A stretch of 46,868 nt of DNA from Thermoguttaceae bacterium (GCA_017939795.1 JAGBAA010000007.1:1-46868), one strand, 5' to 3'. Counted from the first letter of the stretch, positions 14,420 through 23,403 are shown. Translations and numbers: made by a program. Notes: a model not told the origin generated them from the letters alone.

Positions 14420-14881
14420 ATGAAAGAGAAAAGTGCCATGAAAGCAAGGCTTCTGCGAGCGTTGGGAATAGGCGTAATGTTCGCCTTTGCGTTCCTGCTG
14501 GCTTTTTGGTCCACTGCAACAGAACCGATCGGATGGTACCATACCCCGTGGTATTGTACTGAAGTACTCATGGTGACGTTCTCTGTGCTGTATGGGTGGT
14601 ATAGCGGCACGTTTGCCCGTTTTCACTGCAACGATGCCTGGCTGTCGATATGTATCATTTTGGTCTTGCCGTTCGTATTGTTCTATGGGTTTCACTATGT
14701 GCCGGTTTCGTATCTTTCATATCTTGCTGTCGGGCTATGCGTGGCGGTACTGCCGTGGAATATTCGAGGAGTGCTGGCTCTTTGTCTGACATCTCTATTG
14801 GCAGGGGAGGTACACTGCCAGCTGGAATACTGGCTGTGTTATCCGTTACTTAAGTCCTTGTCAGAGCCTCTGAACCTTTAG
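14420..14881 (+). CDS. MKEK-type membrane protein 6
   Basis: This 153-residue protein starts MKEKSAMKARLLRALG and has about four helices with GTFARFHCNDAWLSICIIL between helices 2 and 3, a diverged form of the family motif. It has no convergent partner; the next gene is on the same strand and carries a zinc-protease motif. It may be the immunity protein of that product, in a rearranged module. Confidence 0.65.
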   Translation: MKEKSAMKARLLRALGIGVMFAFAFLLAFWSTATEPIGWYHTPWYCTEVLMVTFSVLYGWYSGTFARFHCNDAWLSICIILVLPFVLFYGFHYVPVSYLSYLAVGLCVAVLPWNIRGVLALCLTSLLAGEVHCQLEYWLCYPLLKSLSEPLNL

Positions 14882-14889
14882 GACGGTCC

Positions 14890-14916
14890 TGTAACGACTT
14901 CTGCACTTTTATAGAA
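14890..14916 (+). promoter_or_regulatory. Degenerate island promoter element before the HELGH protein
   Basis: TGTAACG at 14890 is followed at shorter distance by TTTTATAGAATC, and the GTT half of the dyad is lost. It lies 96 bp before the ATG at 14986, so it may drive that gene. Confidence 0.35.
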
Positions 14917-14985
14917 TCAACAAAGTGTGTACATTATCTTATACCAGTTCAGTTTTGCTTTTCACTAACTCCATATTCTGAGCAT

Positions 14986-15792
14986 ATGACACCAGATCCC
15001 ATACTGGGTTTATACCTTTCCATACCCTATACGTTTCCTATCGATCCCCAAGAGTTCAAGGATCTGCAGGACACTGTAACGACGTACAGGTCCTTACCAT
15101 TTTTACCGGAGGATCACCCGACTTTACCGGTATATGTTGTACCGATGTCTGATACGAAGTATATACCTCCGGGGAGTGAAGGAGAATATCGCCCGGTAAC
15201 GAGATCCAACCTCACTCAGGATCCTGCGGCATGGGGAAGGTACAGGCTCGGATCGTGGGAACCTCCCGCGCGGGAACTCAACACGGATCCTATTAGTATA
15301 CGTGTTGAGGCTCCCGGAGAGTCGGAAGACCGACATCTAGCCAGTGCCTTAGCACATGAGCTGGGACATGCTGACAATAGAAGGTTGGAGGCCTTCTTTC
15401 GCGAAAATCCACAAGTCTTATCTGGATCCCCACGGAGGGCCGATACGTTTTCGTCCCGCTGGGTATCGCGTGACCACGCACTGGCTTCGTCGCCAGCAGG
15501 GCGCAGTGCCTGGGTGCAGGCAGCGGAATTCCCGTCCCTTGCGCAGGAGGGAGCCGGCGGACACCCTACCGGGTATTCCGGATATTTTTACGGAAGCCAC
15601 CGGATAGAGAGAGAATATGATCATCCGTCTGCGACAGGATCCTGCATAAACTTCGCGGCGGGTATCTTCCGGAAAACTGGACAGCGCCGAAAGATACGAA
15701 GCATGGCTGGGACGTTTCCAATACGGCACATCAGTGGATGGATCCTGGAACGCGCAGGCAGACATCTCGCTCAGATGAGGTCTGCCGGATGA
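14986..15792 (+). CDS. Protein with HELGH zinc-metallopeptidase motif, candidate toxin; C-terminal frame uncertain
   Basis: From the ATG at 14986 the frame gives 268 residues. Residues 121-130 read ALAHELGHAD, an HExxH zincin active site within a helix, preceded by a beta-type segment (DPISIRVEA) as in many small metallopeptidases. The third zinc ligand is not certain; Glu or His residues downstream could serve. There is no ribosome binding site before the ATG and the frame is open upstream back to the previous gene, as in the start-less modules of this island. After about residue 210 another frame (15621-15821) is just as protein-like (YLPENWTAPKDTKHGWDVSN), so a frameshift near 15615 is possible. 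Peptidase toxins of this type are known in polymorphic toxin systems. Confidence 0.5.
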   Translation: MTPDPILGLYLSIPYTFPIDPQEFKDLQDTVTTYRSLPFLPEDHPTLPVYVVPMSDTKYIPPGSEGEYRPVTRSNLTQDPAAWGRYRLGSWEPPARELNTDPISIRVEAPGESEDRHLASALAHELGHADNRRLEAFFRENPQVLSGSPRRADTFSSRWVSRDHALASSPAGRSAWVQAAEFPSLAQEGAGGHPTGYSGYFYGSHRIEREYDHPSATGSCINFAAGIFRKTGQRRKIRSMAGTFPIRHISGWILERAGRHLAQMRSAG

Positions 15793-15912
15793 TCCACAAG
15801 ACGATGCCTACCAGTCTGTAGTGCAGAAAATACTGCCAACTCCTTTATCTTCTCTTCCTCTTCTTTTTCTCTGGACCGTTTTAAAAAGTTTCCGCGATCT
15901 GGCCGGGGTTTA

Positions 15913-15941
15913 TTGACAGAAAAACAGAAATATGGTATAAT
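15913..15941 (+). promoter_or_regulatory. Consensus sigma-70 promoter of efpL
   Basis: TTGACA (15913-15918), 17 bp, TATAAT (15936-15941), with TATGG before the -10 box. This is the best housekeeping promoter in the window and lies about 60 bp before the start codon. It also marks the change from the island to the conserved chromosome. Confidence 0.88.
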
Positions 15942-16003
15942 GCGCACGAGATATGATTTTTTATTCATTCAAACGGTCCAATTTCACGAAAGGGAAAGTC
16001 CCA

Positions 16004-16567
16004 ATGATCGCAAAAAACATCAAACGCGGCATGATTATGGTCTATGAAGGCAATCCGGTCATCATCGAAGGTCTTTTTGTCCAGACCCCCTCGGCCCGCG
16101 GAGCCTCCACGCTCTACAAATTCCGCGCACGCAATCTGCTGACCAAACAGAAGGTCGACTTCACGTGCAAAGGCGACGACAACATGAACGAGGCCGACTT
16201 TTCCAAACGGAACGTCAAATTCTCCTACGCTGACTCCGAAAAAATGTACTTCATGGATGAAGAAAACTTCGAAATGTACGAGCTGATGTTCGACGAAGTC
16301 GCTGACGAAAAACCGTACATTACGGAAGCTCTCGAGGGAATGCAGGTCATGATCTACAATGACCTCCCCGTTGGCGTTTCTCTCCCGGTTTCCATCGAAC
16401 TGCAGATCACCCAGTGCGATCCGGGCGTGAAAGGCAACTCCGCGACCTCCCGCAACAAACCGGCCACTCTCGAAACCGGTCTGGTCGTCATGGTTCCCGA
16501 ATACATCGAAGAAGGAACCGTCATCCGCGTTGATTCCCGCACGGGCGAATATCTCGGCCGCGCGTGA
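16004..16567 (+). CDS. efpL: Elongation factor P-like protein, EfpL/YeiP type
   Basis: The ATG at 16004 behind GAAAGGGAAAG gives 187 residues, the normal EF-P length with three beta-barrel domains. It promotes peptide-bond formation on stalled ribosomes, typically at proline stretches. The domain I tip reads QTPSARGASTLYKFR, as in YeiP/EfpL, instead of the KPGKG loop of classical EF-P, so the modified lysine is replaced by arginine. GDDNMNEADF and the DPGVKGNSATSRNKPATLET segment of domain III also follow the EfpL pattern. The C-terminal signature RVDSRTGEYLGR is intact. It is followed by dapF after a 245-bp gap containing a long inverted repeat. Confidence 0.88.
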   Translation: MIAKNIKRGMIMVYEGNPVIIEGLFVQTPSARGASTLYKFRARNLLTKQKVDFTCKGDDNMNEADFSKRNVKFSYADSEKMYFMDEENFEMYELMFDEVADEKPYITEALEGMQVMIYNDLPVGVSLPVSIELQITQCDPGVKGNSATSRNKPATLETGLVVMVPEYIEEGTVIRVDSRTGEYLGRA

Positions 16568-16605
16568 TCTGACGCAGGAAACGCGCCTAAAGAAAAAGGG
16601 AAAAA

Positions 16606-16724
16606 GGAAACACGAAAAACGCCAAAGAAAGCGAACGGCTCGAAATGATTTTTTGAAAAGGAAATTTTCAGATCCTTTTTTTCATTTCGCAGAATTCATT
16701 TTCTTTCGTTTTTTTCGTGTTTCC
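16606..16724. repeat. Long imperfect inverted repeat between efpL and dapF
   Basis: GGAAACACGAAAAACG near 16606 is mirrored by CGTTTTTTTCGTGTTTCC ending at 16724. Inside, CGAAATGA and TCATTTCG form a second, nested arm around an A/T-rich loop. The transcript could fold into one long hairpin. It may end efpL transcripts, or control dapF, whose start follows 90 bp later. The T-rich strands are interrupted, so I do not call it a simple terminator. Confidence 0.5.
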
Positions 16725-16812
16725 GATTCCGTATGTTTCTGTGAGATCCTGGTCTCCTCGCAGAAAAACGCAAAGCAACCAAAACACGAAAGAACCCCAA
16801 AAGGACATTTCC

Positions 16813-17673
16813 ATGAAATTCACGAAAATGCACGGCTGCGGAAACGACTACGTTTACGTCAACTGCTTTGAGGAAACGTTCCCTGAATGCCCCGCAGAAC
16901 GCGAAAAACTGGTCCAGCGTCTCTCCGACCGACACTTTGGGATCGGAGGCGACGGCGTCATCTTCATCTGCCCATCTGAAAAAGCAGATGCCCAAATGCG
17001 GATGTTCAACGCGGACGGCTCAGAATCCGAAATGTGCGGAAACGGAGTCCGTTGTGTCGCAAAGTACGTTTTCGACCACAAAATCGCGGAAAAAGATGAA
17101 CTGGCGATCGACACGCTGGCCGGGATCAAGGTCATTCGCGTCATGGAAAAGAATCCGGATGGCACAGCAGCGCGTCTGCGCGTCGACATGGGGGAACCGA
17201 TCCTGGATCTTCCGAAGATCCCGACGACACTCACCGACAGCGTGAATGTTCCGCTGGACATCACGGATGCTCAGGGAAACACGGTCGCGAATTTCCGCAT
17301 TACTCCTGTTTCGATGGGGAATCCGCACTGCGTCACGTTCGTGGAGGAGATCACCGATGAGATGGTCTTCGGGTTTGGTCCGCTGATGGAAAACCATACG
17401 GTCTTCCCTGCCCGAGCGAACATTGAATTCATTCAGGTCCTCTCGCCGACGGAGCTGAAAATGCGCGTCTGGGAACGCGGAACGGGCGAAACCTTCGCGT
17501 GCGGGACCGGAGCCTCTGCCGTTTGCGTCGCGGGTGTGCTGACTGGAAATGCGGAACGAAAAGTCCGCATTCACCTTCTCGGCGGAGATCTGGATCTGGA
17601 GTGGGATGCCGAGACGAACCACGTCTTCATGACCGGCCCGGCAGTAGAAGTTTTTTCGGGGGAAGTATTTTAG
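16813..17673 (+). CDS. dapF: Diaminopimelate epimerase
   Basis: This 286-residue enzyme converts LL- to meso-diaminopimelate in lysine and peptidoglycan synthesis. The family signature is complete: [12 protein letters not shown] at the start, [16 protein letters not shown] with the first catalytic Cys at about residue 75, and [14 protein letters not shown] with the second Cys at about residue 230. The substrate loop MGNPHCV is present. The ATG at 16813 follows AAGGACATTTCC. It is 97 bp upstream of rnr on the same strand. The presence of dapF indicates a DAP route in this organism. Confidence 0.95.
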   Translation: MKFTKMHGCGNDYVYVNCFEETFPECPAEREKLVQRLSDRHFGIGGDGVIFICPSEKADAQMRMFNADGSESEMCGNGVRCVAKYVFDHKIAEKDELAIDTLAGIKVIRVMEKNPDGTAARLRVDMGEPILDLPKIPTTLTDSVNVPLDITDAQGNTVANFRITPVSMGNPHCVTFVEEITDEMVFGFGPLMENHTVFPARANIEFIQVLSPTELKMRVWERGTGETFACGTGASAVCVAGVLTGNAERKVRIHLLGGDLDLEWDAETNHVFMTGPAVEVFSGEVF

Positions 17674-17770
17674 AGTCCCTGACCGTCAAGTTTCGAGACA
17701 GTAAAACGGGAACACAGAAAAAAGAAATACGCCGGCAAAGAAACTCCAGAAGGAAAAAGAGAGGAAATTC

Positions 17771-20404
17771 ATGCTGAAAATCGCAGAAACCAGAGAAGCT
17801 GTTCTGAAATGGATCTCCCGTCCGCAGTACGTGCCGGCGAAAATGCTCATCGTCGCCCAGCAGATCGGGATCCTGAAGGAGGATTTCAAGGAATTCCAGA
17901 AACTTGTCCGGACGATGCACAAGCAGGAACTTCTTCGTTTTGGTGCAGGACACGTCATCTGGCCGATCCTGGATTCGGAACAGGATGAACGGCGTATCGT
18001 CGGCTATTTCAAGCGTCATCCGGAAGGGTACGGTTTCGTGAGCGAAGTGGAACTGAATCCCAACACGGAAAACATTCGGGAAGCAGACGAAGACGTCTTC
18101 ATTCCGCCGGGAAAAGCACGCGATGCCTCCACGGGCGATTTCGTCGCCGTCATTCTGGATGAGGACCGCCCGAGCCGAGGACGTCATGGAAAACACGGTC
18201 CTTTCGAAGAACGCGATTCCAGAAAAGTGCGCGGCCGCGGACGTTCCGGCGTCATTGAGGAGATCCTGGAACGCAAATCCCGTACATTCGTTGGCACGTT
18301 CCTCGAAAACCACGACGGATGCTTTGTGGAAGTGGACGGCCGGATCTTCCCGGACCCGATCCGCATTTCCGACCTTGGCGGAACGGCAGTACGTCCCGGC
18401 GACAAAGTGGTGGTGGAGATCCTGAATTTCCCGACGGCGTGGCGCACGGGCGAAGGAGTCCTGACGGAAGTTCTCGGTCCCCGCGGCGATCTGAAGACCG
18501 ATACGATGGCCGTCATGCGTCAATTCAACCTTCCGGATGAATTTCCAGAGCCTGTTCTCGCGGAAGCACGGTGGATCGCCGAACTGTTTGAAAAATGGGA
18601 AAAGGACCACCAGTATCTTCTGGACGAAATGGACGACGATGCGGAATTTTGCTCGGAATCCGAACCGGAATGGACCAAAGACGGACGGCGGAATCTGCGG
18701 GACCTCTTCACCATCACGATCGACCCGGCAGACGCACGCGATTTCGATGACGCGATCTCGATCGAATTGCTCGAAGACGGCAAAATGCGTCTCGCAGTCC
18801 ACATTGCGGACGTCTCCTACTTTGTGCCGGCCGACTCGCAGATGGACCGCGAAGCGTTCGACCGCGGAAACAGCGTTTACCTCCCGGACCGCGTCATCCC
18901 AATGCTTCCGGAGATCCTCTGCAATGGGATCGCAAGCCTTCAGCCAGACCGTCTGCGTCTGGCAAAAACGACTTTCATGACGTTCTCGCCAACGGGAGTC
19001 TGCCTCGATGTGGAACTCTGCGACTCGGTCATCTGCAGCAACGCGAGACTCAATTACGAACAGGTGGACCGATTCTTTGAAGGGGACCGAAGTGAACTTC
19101 CGGAACGTGTTCAGGACGCACTGACCAAATTCCGGTTTTTGGCAAAAATCCTGCGAAAACGCCGAAGCAAAAAAGGGAAACTCGAGATGAATCTCCCTGA
19201 GATCCGTCTGGAACTCGACCGCGACGGGCGCGTCATCGGCGTACGCCGGGTGGAAAACACGGAATCACACCAGATGATCGAAGAATTCATGGTCTCCACG
19301 AATGAAGCGGTCGCGCAGGAACTGATCTCGTCCGGGTCCAATCTGATGCGGCGCGTCCACAAAGCACCGAGTATGGAGAAATTCGATTCGCTGGGGCTTT
19401 TTCTTGAGGAACTCGGCATCTACATGACGCAGAAAGCCGACCGGTTTGAGCTTCAGCACATTCTGGAAAAAACGGCAGGTACGCCAAATGAATTCGCAGT
19501 CCATCAGGCGATCCTCCGCACGATGAGCCGGGCGGTCTATTCTCCGGAAGAGGAGGGGCACTATGCATTGGCGAGTTCCGCGTACTGTCATTTCACCTCG
19601 CCGATCCGACGCTACGCAGACTTGACGATCCATCGCCAGATCGAAAATTTCATCATGGGCGAGCCGGCAAAACGGAATTTCCGTAAAATCTACGATGAAG
19701 GAAACCACCTGACCTGGTGCGAATCCAACGCGGAAGAGGCGGAACGGGAACTCACGCGCATGAAAATGGTCCACTTTTTCGCAGAAAAGGGAGATGTGGA
19801 GCTGGAAGCGCGCATCGTCGGCGTGACGCACCACGGATTTTTTGTTGAATGTGTCGACTACCCGATCAGCGGACTGGTTTCCGTTCATTCCCTCCCCTCG
19901 GACCGCTACCGGTTTGACGTCAAAGCACGGACGCTCTCCGGATTCCACCTCGGAAACTGTTTCCGGCTTGGAGATCTCGTGACGGTCCAGGTCGCCAATC
20001 TGGACGTCAATCGGCGAGAGATCAGCTTCGAGCTGGCGACAGAAAAAACTCGGCGTCTTCGTGCCATGGAAACGGAAGATCTTGAAAACCTGGACGAATT
20101 TCCAAGTTGGGATGAACTGGATGATGCCGAGAATGAAGACGCGTTCCAGACTCCAATGAGTGCCGGTCCCCATGTTCCTCAAACACGTGTTCCGGCGGCA
20201 TTCGAGACGATCCACACACGGATGGGATCAAAAAAAGCCAGAAAAGCACTCCGCGAAATGGAGAAGTCGGAAGAAATGCACGGTTCCGCGGCTTCCGGAA
20301 AACGACGATCTACCGGCACAGGAGGCGGCAAGAAAAGCGGGAAAGACCGCAAGAAAATGACGCGGAAATGCAAGAATTGCGCTCCGAAAGGCAAAAAACG
20401 CTAA
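17771..20404 (+). CDS. rnr: Ribonuclease R
   Basis: This 877-residue 3'-5' exoribonuclease of the RNB family degrades structured RNA. Order of parts: N-terminal helix-turn-helix (~1-60), cold-shock domains (YGFVSEVE and similar, ~75-240), the RNB catalytic core with the magnesium-binding DPADARDFDDAIS (about residues 320-332), the HYALASSAYCHFTSPIRRYADL motif region, an S1 domain (~680-760), and a basic, low-complexity tail rich in Lys and Gly that likely binds RNA. The ribosome binding site is GAGGAAA. Length and layout match RNase R rather than RNase II. It ends at 20404, and the convergent rnc region follows after about 100 bp without visible features. Confidence 0.95.
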   Translation: MLKIAETREAVLKWISRPQYVPAKMLIVAQQIGILKEDFKEFQKLVRTMHKQELLRFGAGHVIWPILDSEQDERRIVGYFKRHPEGYGFVSEVELNPNTENIREADEDVFIPPGKARDASTGDFVAVILDEDRPSRGRHGKHGPFEERDSRKVRGRGRSGVIEEILERKSRTFVGTFLENHDGCFVEVDGRIFPDPIRISDLGGTAVRPGDKVVVEILNFPTAWRTGEGVLTEVLGPRGDLKTDTMAVMRQFNLPDEFPEPVLAEARWIAELFEKWEKDHQYLLDEMDDDAEFCSESEPEWTKDGRRNLRDLFTITIDPADARDFDDAISIELLEDGKMRLAVHIADVSYFVPADSQMDREAFDRGNSVYLPDRVIPMLPEILCNGIASLQPDRLRLAKTTFMTFSPTGVCLDVELCDSVICSNARLNYEQVDRFFEGDRSELPERVQDALTKFRFLAKILRKRRSKKGKLEMNLPEIRLELDRDGRVIGVRRVENTESHQMIEEFMVSTNEAVAQELISSGSNLMRRVHKAPSMEKFDSLGLFLEELGIYMTQKADRFELQHILEKTAGTPNEFAVHQAILRTMSRAVYSPEEEGHYALASSAYCHFTSPIRRYADLTIHRQIENFIMGEPAKRNFRKIYDEGNHLTWCESNAEEAERELTRMKMVHFFAEKGDVELEARIVGVTHHGFFVECVDYPISGLVSVHSLPSDRYRFDVKARTLSGFHLGNCFRLGDLVTVQVANLDVNRREISFELATEKTRRLRAMETEDLENLDEFPSWDELDDAENEDAFQTPMSAGPHVPQTRVPAAFETIHTRMGSKKARKALREMEKSEEMHGSAASGKRRSTGTGGGKKSGKDRKKMTRKCKNCAPKGKKR

Positions 20405-20505
20405 CGTTTGCGTTTCGAAAAGCTCCGGAAGATTTCAAAGACGGCTCCCCAAAGGTAATTCGCCCCGGGGATGCTTCGGAAAACCAAACGGGAAAAGCTC
20501 CCGCT

Positions 20506-20754
20506 TCAGTCGCGGCCTTTTCCTGTTTTTTCGGTTCTTTTCGTCAACCCCAAAAAGAAAATGCTGGTTCCGAGCATAAACGCAGAATACATGAAGTTCG
20601 GTTTCGGCTCCAGGATCCACGTCCGGTCTTCCTCTACCGCAGCCTCACTTTTGGCATACTTCGGGACCTCAAACGTAAAGGACTTGATGTACCGGCACTG
20701 AAAACCGACCAAAATCAGAAAGACTCCCACAGCAAACAAAACAGCTCTTGGCAT
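20506..20754 (-). CDS. Small two-helix membrane protein downstream of rnc
   Basis: This 82-residue protein has an N-terminal helix (RAVLFAVGVFLILVGFQ), about 25 soluble residues, and a second helix (FMYSAFMLGTSIFFLGL) with a basic end. GGGGGAG five bases before the ATG serves as ribosome binding site. It begins 23 bp after the rnc stop codon on the same strand, so it is probably cotranscribed. The family was not recognised. Confidence 0.6.
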   Translation of the reverse strand: MPRAVLFAVGVFLILVGFQCRYIKSFTFEVPKYAKSEAAVEEDRTWILEPKPNFMYSAFMLGTSIFFLGLTKRTEKTGKGRD

Positions 20755-20777
20755 GACGACTCCCCCCGCACTCTCTT

Positions 20778-21518
20778 CTACTGATCAGCCGGATAGACCG
20801 GCGGCTGATTTTCCAGCTGGCACATGGCATTTTCGGCGGCATGCTGCTCGGCTTCCTTTTTATTCTTCCCCCACGCGGGCTGGAAAGTCTGCTTCCCGAC
20901 ACGAACCCGTACTTTGAAACACTTCCGATGATCCGGCCCCTTCTGATCGAGGACCTCATACGTCGGCGTCTGGTGAAAATTCCGCTGAATGTACTGCTGG
21001 AGGACCATCTTGAAATTCTTGAGAGGGCCCCCCTGAAGTGCTTCCTGGATCTCCGACTCAAAAACCCTCAGAATATACTCCCGGACAGCCTCCATCCCGC
21101 CGTCAAGATACATCGCCCCAATGACAGATTCCTGCACATTCGCCAAGAGAGAAGGAGGGAGCTTCGCACTTTTCATTCCTTTTCCGAGAAACAGAAAACG
21201 GTCCAGCCCTAACATCCGGCTGACGCGCGTACATGCTGCCCGGCTGACGATCGCCGACTTCATCTGCGTCATTTCCCCTTCCATCTGCGACTCGCACCGA
21301 TGGTAAAGAAGATCCACGATGACGCACCCAAGCACCGCATCGCCAAGGAATTCCAGACGCTCATTCGAAACCAGGCGAGTGACGGCACCGGACGTATGCG
21401 TCAAAGCAGCAGCAAGCAGAGAAATATCCCGAAAGACGTACCCGATGGCTTCCTGGCACGCTTTGAGTTTTGGCTGAGACTCCGCGTCAAGATGAAGTTC
21501 CGAATCTGTTGCGTCCAT
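20778..21518 (-). CDS. rnc: Ribonuclease III
   Basis: This 246-residue double-stranded-RNA endonuclease processes rRNA precursors and structured mRNA. The RNase III signature NERLEFLGDAVLG is present at about residue 52, and the second acidic site VQESVIGAMYLDGG lies at about residue 126. A double-strand RNA-binding domain follows (TPTYEVLDQKGPDH, FQPAWGKNKKEAEQHAAENA) near the C-terminus. It lies downstream of purA on the same strand with about 170 bp between. Confidence 0.95.
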   Translation of the reverse strand: MDATDSELHLDAESQPKLKACQEAIGYVFRDISLLAAALTHTSGAVTRLVSNERLEFLGDAVLGCVIVDLLYHRCESQMEGEMTQMKSAIVSRAACTRVSRMLGLDRFLFLGKGMKSAKLPPSLLANVQESVIGAMYLDGGMEAVREYILRVFESEIQEALQGGPLKNFKMVLQQYIQRNFHQTPTYEVLDQKGPDHRKCFKVRVRVGKQTFQPAWGKNKKEAEQHAAENAMCQLENQPPVYPADQ

Positions 21519-21689
21519 AAAGTTCTGCCTGAAGATAAACGGGGAACGGATACCGACAAAGTCCAGGCGCTCCCGGCCTGATACTGGAAAGACCAGCCGC
21601 TATTCAGCCCCAAAGATCACAGAATGAGAGACCCGGCACATCCGATCCGTACCGGGTCAGGGTCCCTGGAACCGTACAAGTCCGGTGAT

Positions 21690-22976
21690 TTACTCTTCTA
21701 CGAAGATCGTCTGCGTCCGATCCGGACCCACTGAGCAGATCTCGACCGGAACACCAATGATCTCGCCAAGTTTCTTGACGTACTTCCGGGCATTTTCCGG
21801 CAGTTCGCTCCACTTGCGGCAGCCCGTAATATCCTGCTGCCAGCCGGGAACCGTGATGTAGTGCGGGATCACCTTACGCAGATCATCGACGTGAGCCGGG
21901 AAATAGGAAATGCGTTTCCCGTCGATCTCGTACTCCGTGCAGATCTGGATCTCGGGCAGCTCACTCAGAACGTCCAGCAGCATGACGGACAGACAGGTCG
22001 CGCCGCTGAGACGTGCCGTATAGCGGGCAGCCACTGCATCGAACCATCCGCAGCGGCGGGGGCGGCGGGTCACGGTACCGTATTCGTTCCCCATGTCGCG
22101 AATGTGCTGACCGATCTCATTATCCTGTTCTGTCGGGAACGGACCGCCGCCGACGCGCGTATTGTACGCCTTGACGATACCGACGAGCTTCTGGATCGCT
22201 TTTGCGGGAATGCCCGCACCACTGCAGACACCGACTCCGGAACTGTTCGAGCTGGTCACGTATGGGAAAGTACCATGGTCAATGTCGAGAAGTGCCCCCT
22301 GCGCACCTTCGCAGAGGATATTTTTCCCGGCATCAAGCGCATCGAGAAGGAAAGCCGTCGTGTCGGTCACGTAAGCCTTCAGGCGTTCCGCGTATCCGAG
22401 ATAGTCAGAGATGATCTGTTCCGCATCCAGACGCTGCGCTCCGCCTTCCGGATCCATACCGGCAAGGATCATATTTTTCTTGGCGACGATGGCGCGAATG
22501 CGTTCCGCGAACGTCTCACGGTAAAGGTCACCGAGACGGATCGCCCAGCTGCGGCCGACTTTATCGCGATAACACGGTCCGATACCGCGCATGGTAGTTC
22601 CGATGCTTTCGCCCGTCGTGGTCTCATTCATCAGCCGATCTTCTTCAAAATGCCAGGGCATGATGACGTGAAGACGATCGCTGAGGATCATATTTTCGCA
22701 CGAGATCCCCTGCTCTTTCAGACCGTCGATCTCCTTGAGGAACATTGCGGGATTCAGCACGACGCCGCCGGCGACCACGTTCGTGATGTGGGAGTGGAAG
22801 ATTCCGCTGGGAATGAGGGACAGTTTGTATTTTTTCCCGTCAAAGACCACCGTATGTCCGGCATTGGCACCGCCCTGGTACCGAACCACGATGTCATTTT
22901 TCTCCGTCAGGAAGTCCACGATCTTCCCTTTCGCCTCATCGCCCCACTGGAGCCCAACTACGCAAGTCGCCGCCAC
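21690..22976 (-). CDS. purA: Adenylosuccinate synthetase
   Basis: This 428-residue enzyme joins IMP and aspartate with GTP to form adenylosuccinate, the first step to AMP. Signatures: LQWGDEAKGKIVDFL at the N-terminus (GTP and catalytic Asp), RYQGGANAGHTV, GIGPCYRDK, and DIDHGTFPYVTSSN. The start is a GTG with GAGGTG five bases upstream. The length matches the family. Its promoter is at 23042-23069. Confidence 0.96.
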   Translation of the reverse strand: MAATCVVGLQWGDEAKGKIVDFLTEKNDIVVRYQGGANAGHTVVFDGKKYKLSLIPSGIFHSHITNVVAGGVVLNPAMFLKEIDGLKEQGISCENMILSDRLHVIMPWHFEEDRLMNETTTGESIGTTMRGIGPCYRDKVGRSWAIRLGDLYRETFAERIRAIVAKKNMILAGMDPEGGAQRLDAEQIISDYLGYAERLKAYVTDTTAFLLDALDAGKNILCEGAQGALLDIDHGTFPYVTSSNSSGVGVCSGAGIPAKAIQKLVGIVKAYNTRVGGGPFPTEQDNEIGQHIRDMGNEYGTVTRRPRRCGWFDAVAARYTARLSGATCLSVMLLDVLSELPEIQICTEYEIDGKRISYFPAHVDDLRKVIPHYITVPGWQQDITGCRKWSELPENARKYVKKLGEIIGVPVEICSVGPDRTQTIFVEE

Positions 22977-23041
22977 AGCAACACCTCATTTCGATAAAAG
23001 GATTCTTGCGGGCATGAACATCCACACCCAAAAACGATACC

Positions 23042-23069
23042 ATTTTACCACATTTGCGCCAAATTTCAA
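23042..23069 (-). promoter_or_regulatory. Promoter of purA
   Basis: On the minus strand TTGAAA and TAAAAT are 16 bp apart, about 65 bp before the purA start. Upstream, at 23115-23126, GTTCGACCGAAC is a near-perfect palindrome that could be an operator. Otherwise the stretch 22977-23403 holds only this promoter and the one for the plus-strand gene at 23404. Confidence 0.65.
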
Positions 23070-23215
23070 GCCCCCAAAGATAAGAAATACAAAAAAACAT
23101 CAAAAAGTTTCGGCGTTCGACCGAACAAATACTTTCGATCCTGCTTCTCAAAGGAAAACTGACGGAATTTTTATAAAAATTTGCCAACTTTTTCAAGAAA
23201 ATGCCCTACTCCCCC

Positions 23216-23244
23216 TTGCATTTCTCGCCAAAATCGCACATACT
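23216..23244 (+). promoter_or_regulatory. Possible promoter of the FGE-like gene
   Basis: TTGCAT, 17 bp, CATACT, followed by ATAGGAG. The resulting leader of about 150 nt contains a small hairpin (CCGCAG/CTGCGG) and a wider CTGCCG/CGGCAG pairing before the ATG at 23404. It matches no riboswitch class I know. Confidence 0.4.
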
Positions 23245-23403
23245 ATAGGAGTATGTCTTTAGGGGACCGTAAAATCCGAAAGCCGCAGTTCCTGCGGGCA
23301 CTTACGTTTCAGGATTTGCCGACGGCTGAGATCTGCCGAACGGCTGGGGAGTCCAACGGTCCGGCAGACTCATTTTGAAAAACACGATCAATCAGAGGAC
23401 GTC

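Noticed and set aside
17627..18802. 391-residue minus-strand frame opposite dapF/rnr
   Set aside because: Antisense of rnr with its full catalytic motif; Phe/Arg-rich mirror composition.
21861..22997. 378-residue plus-strand frame opposite purA
   Set aside because: purA is certain on the minus strand; the frame is open because of GC-rich codon bias and matches no family.
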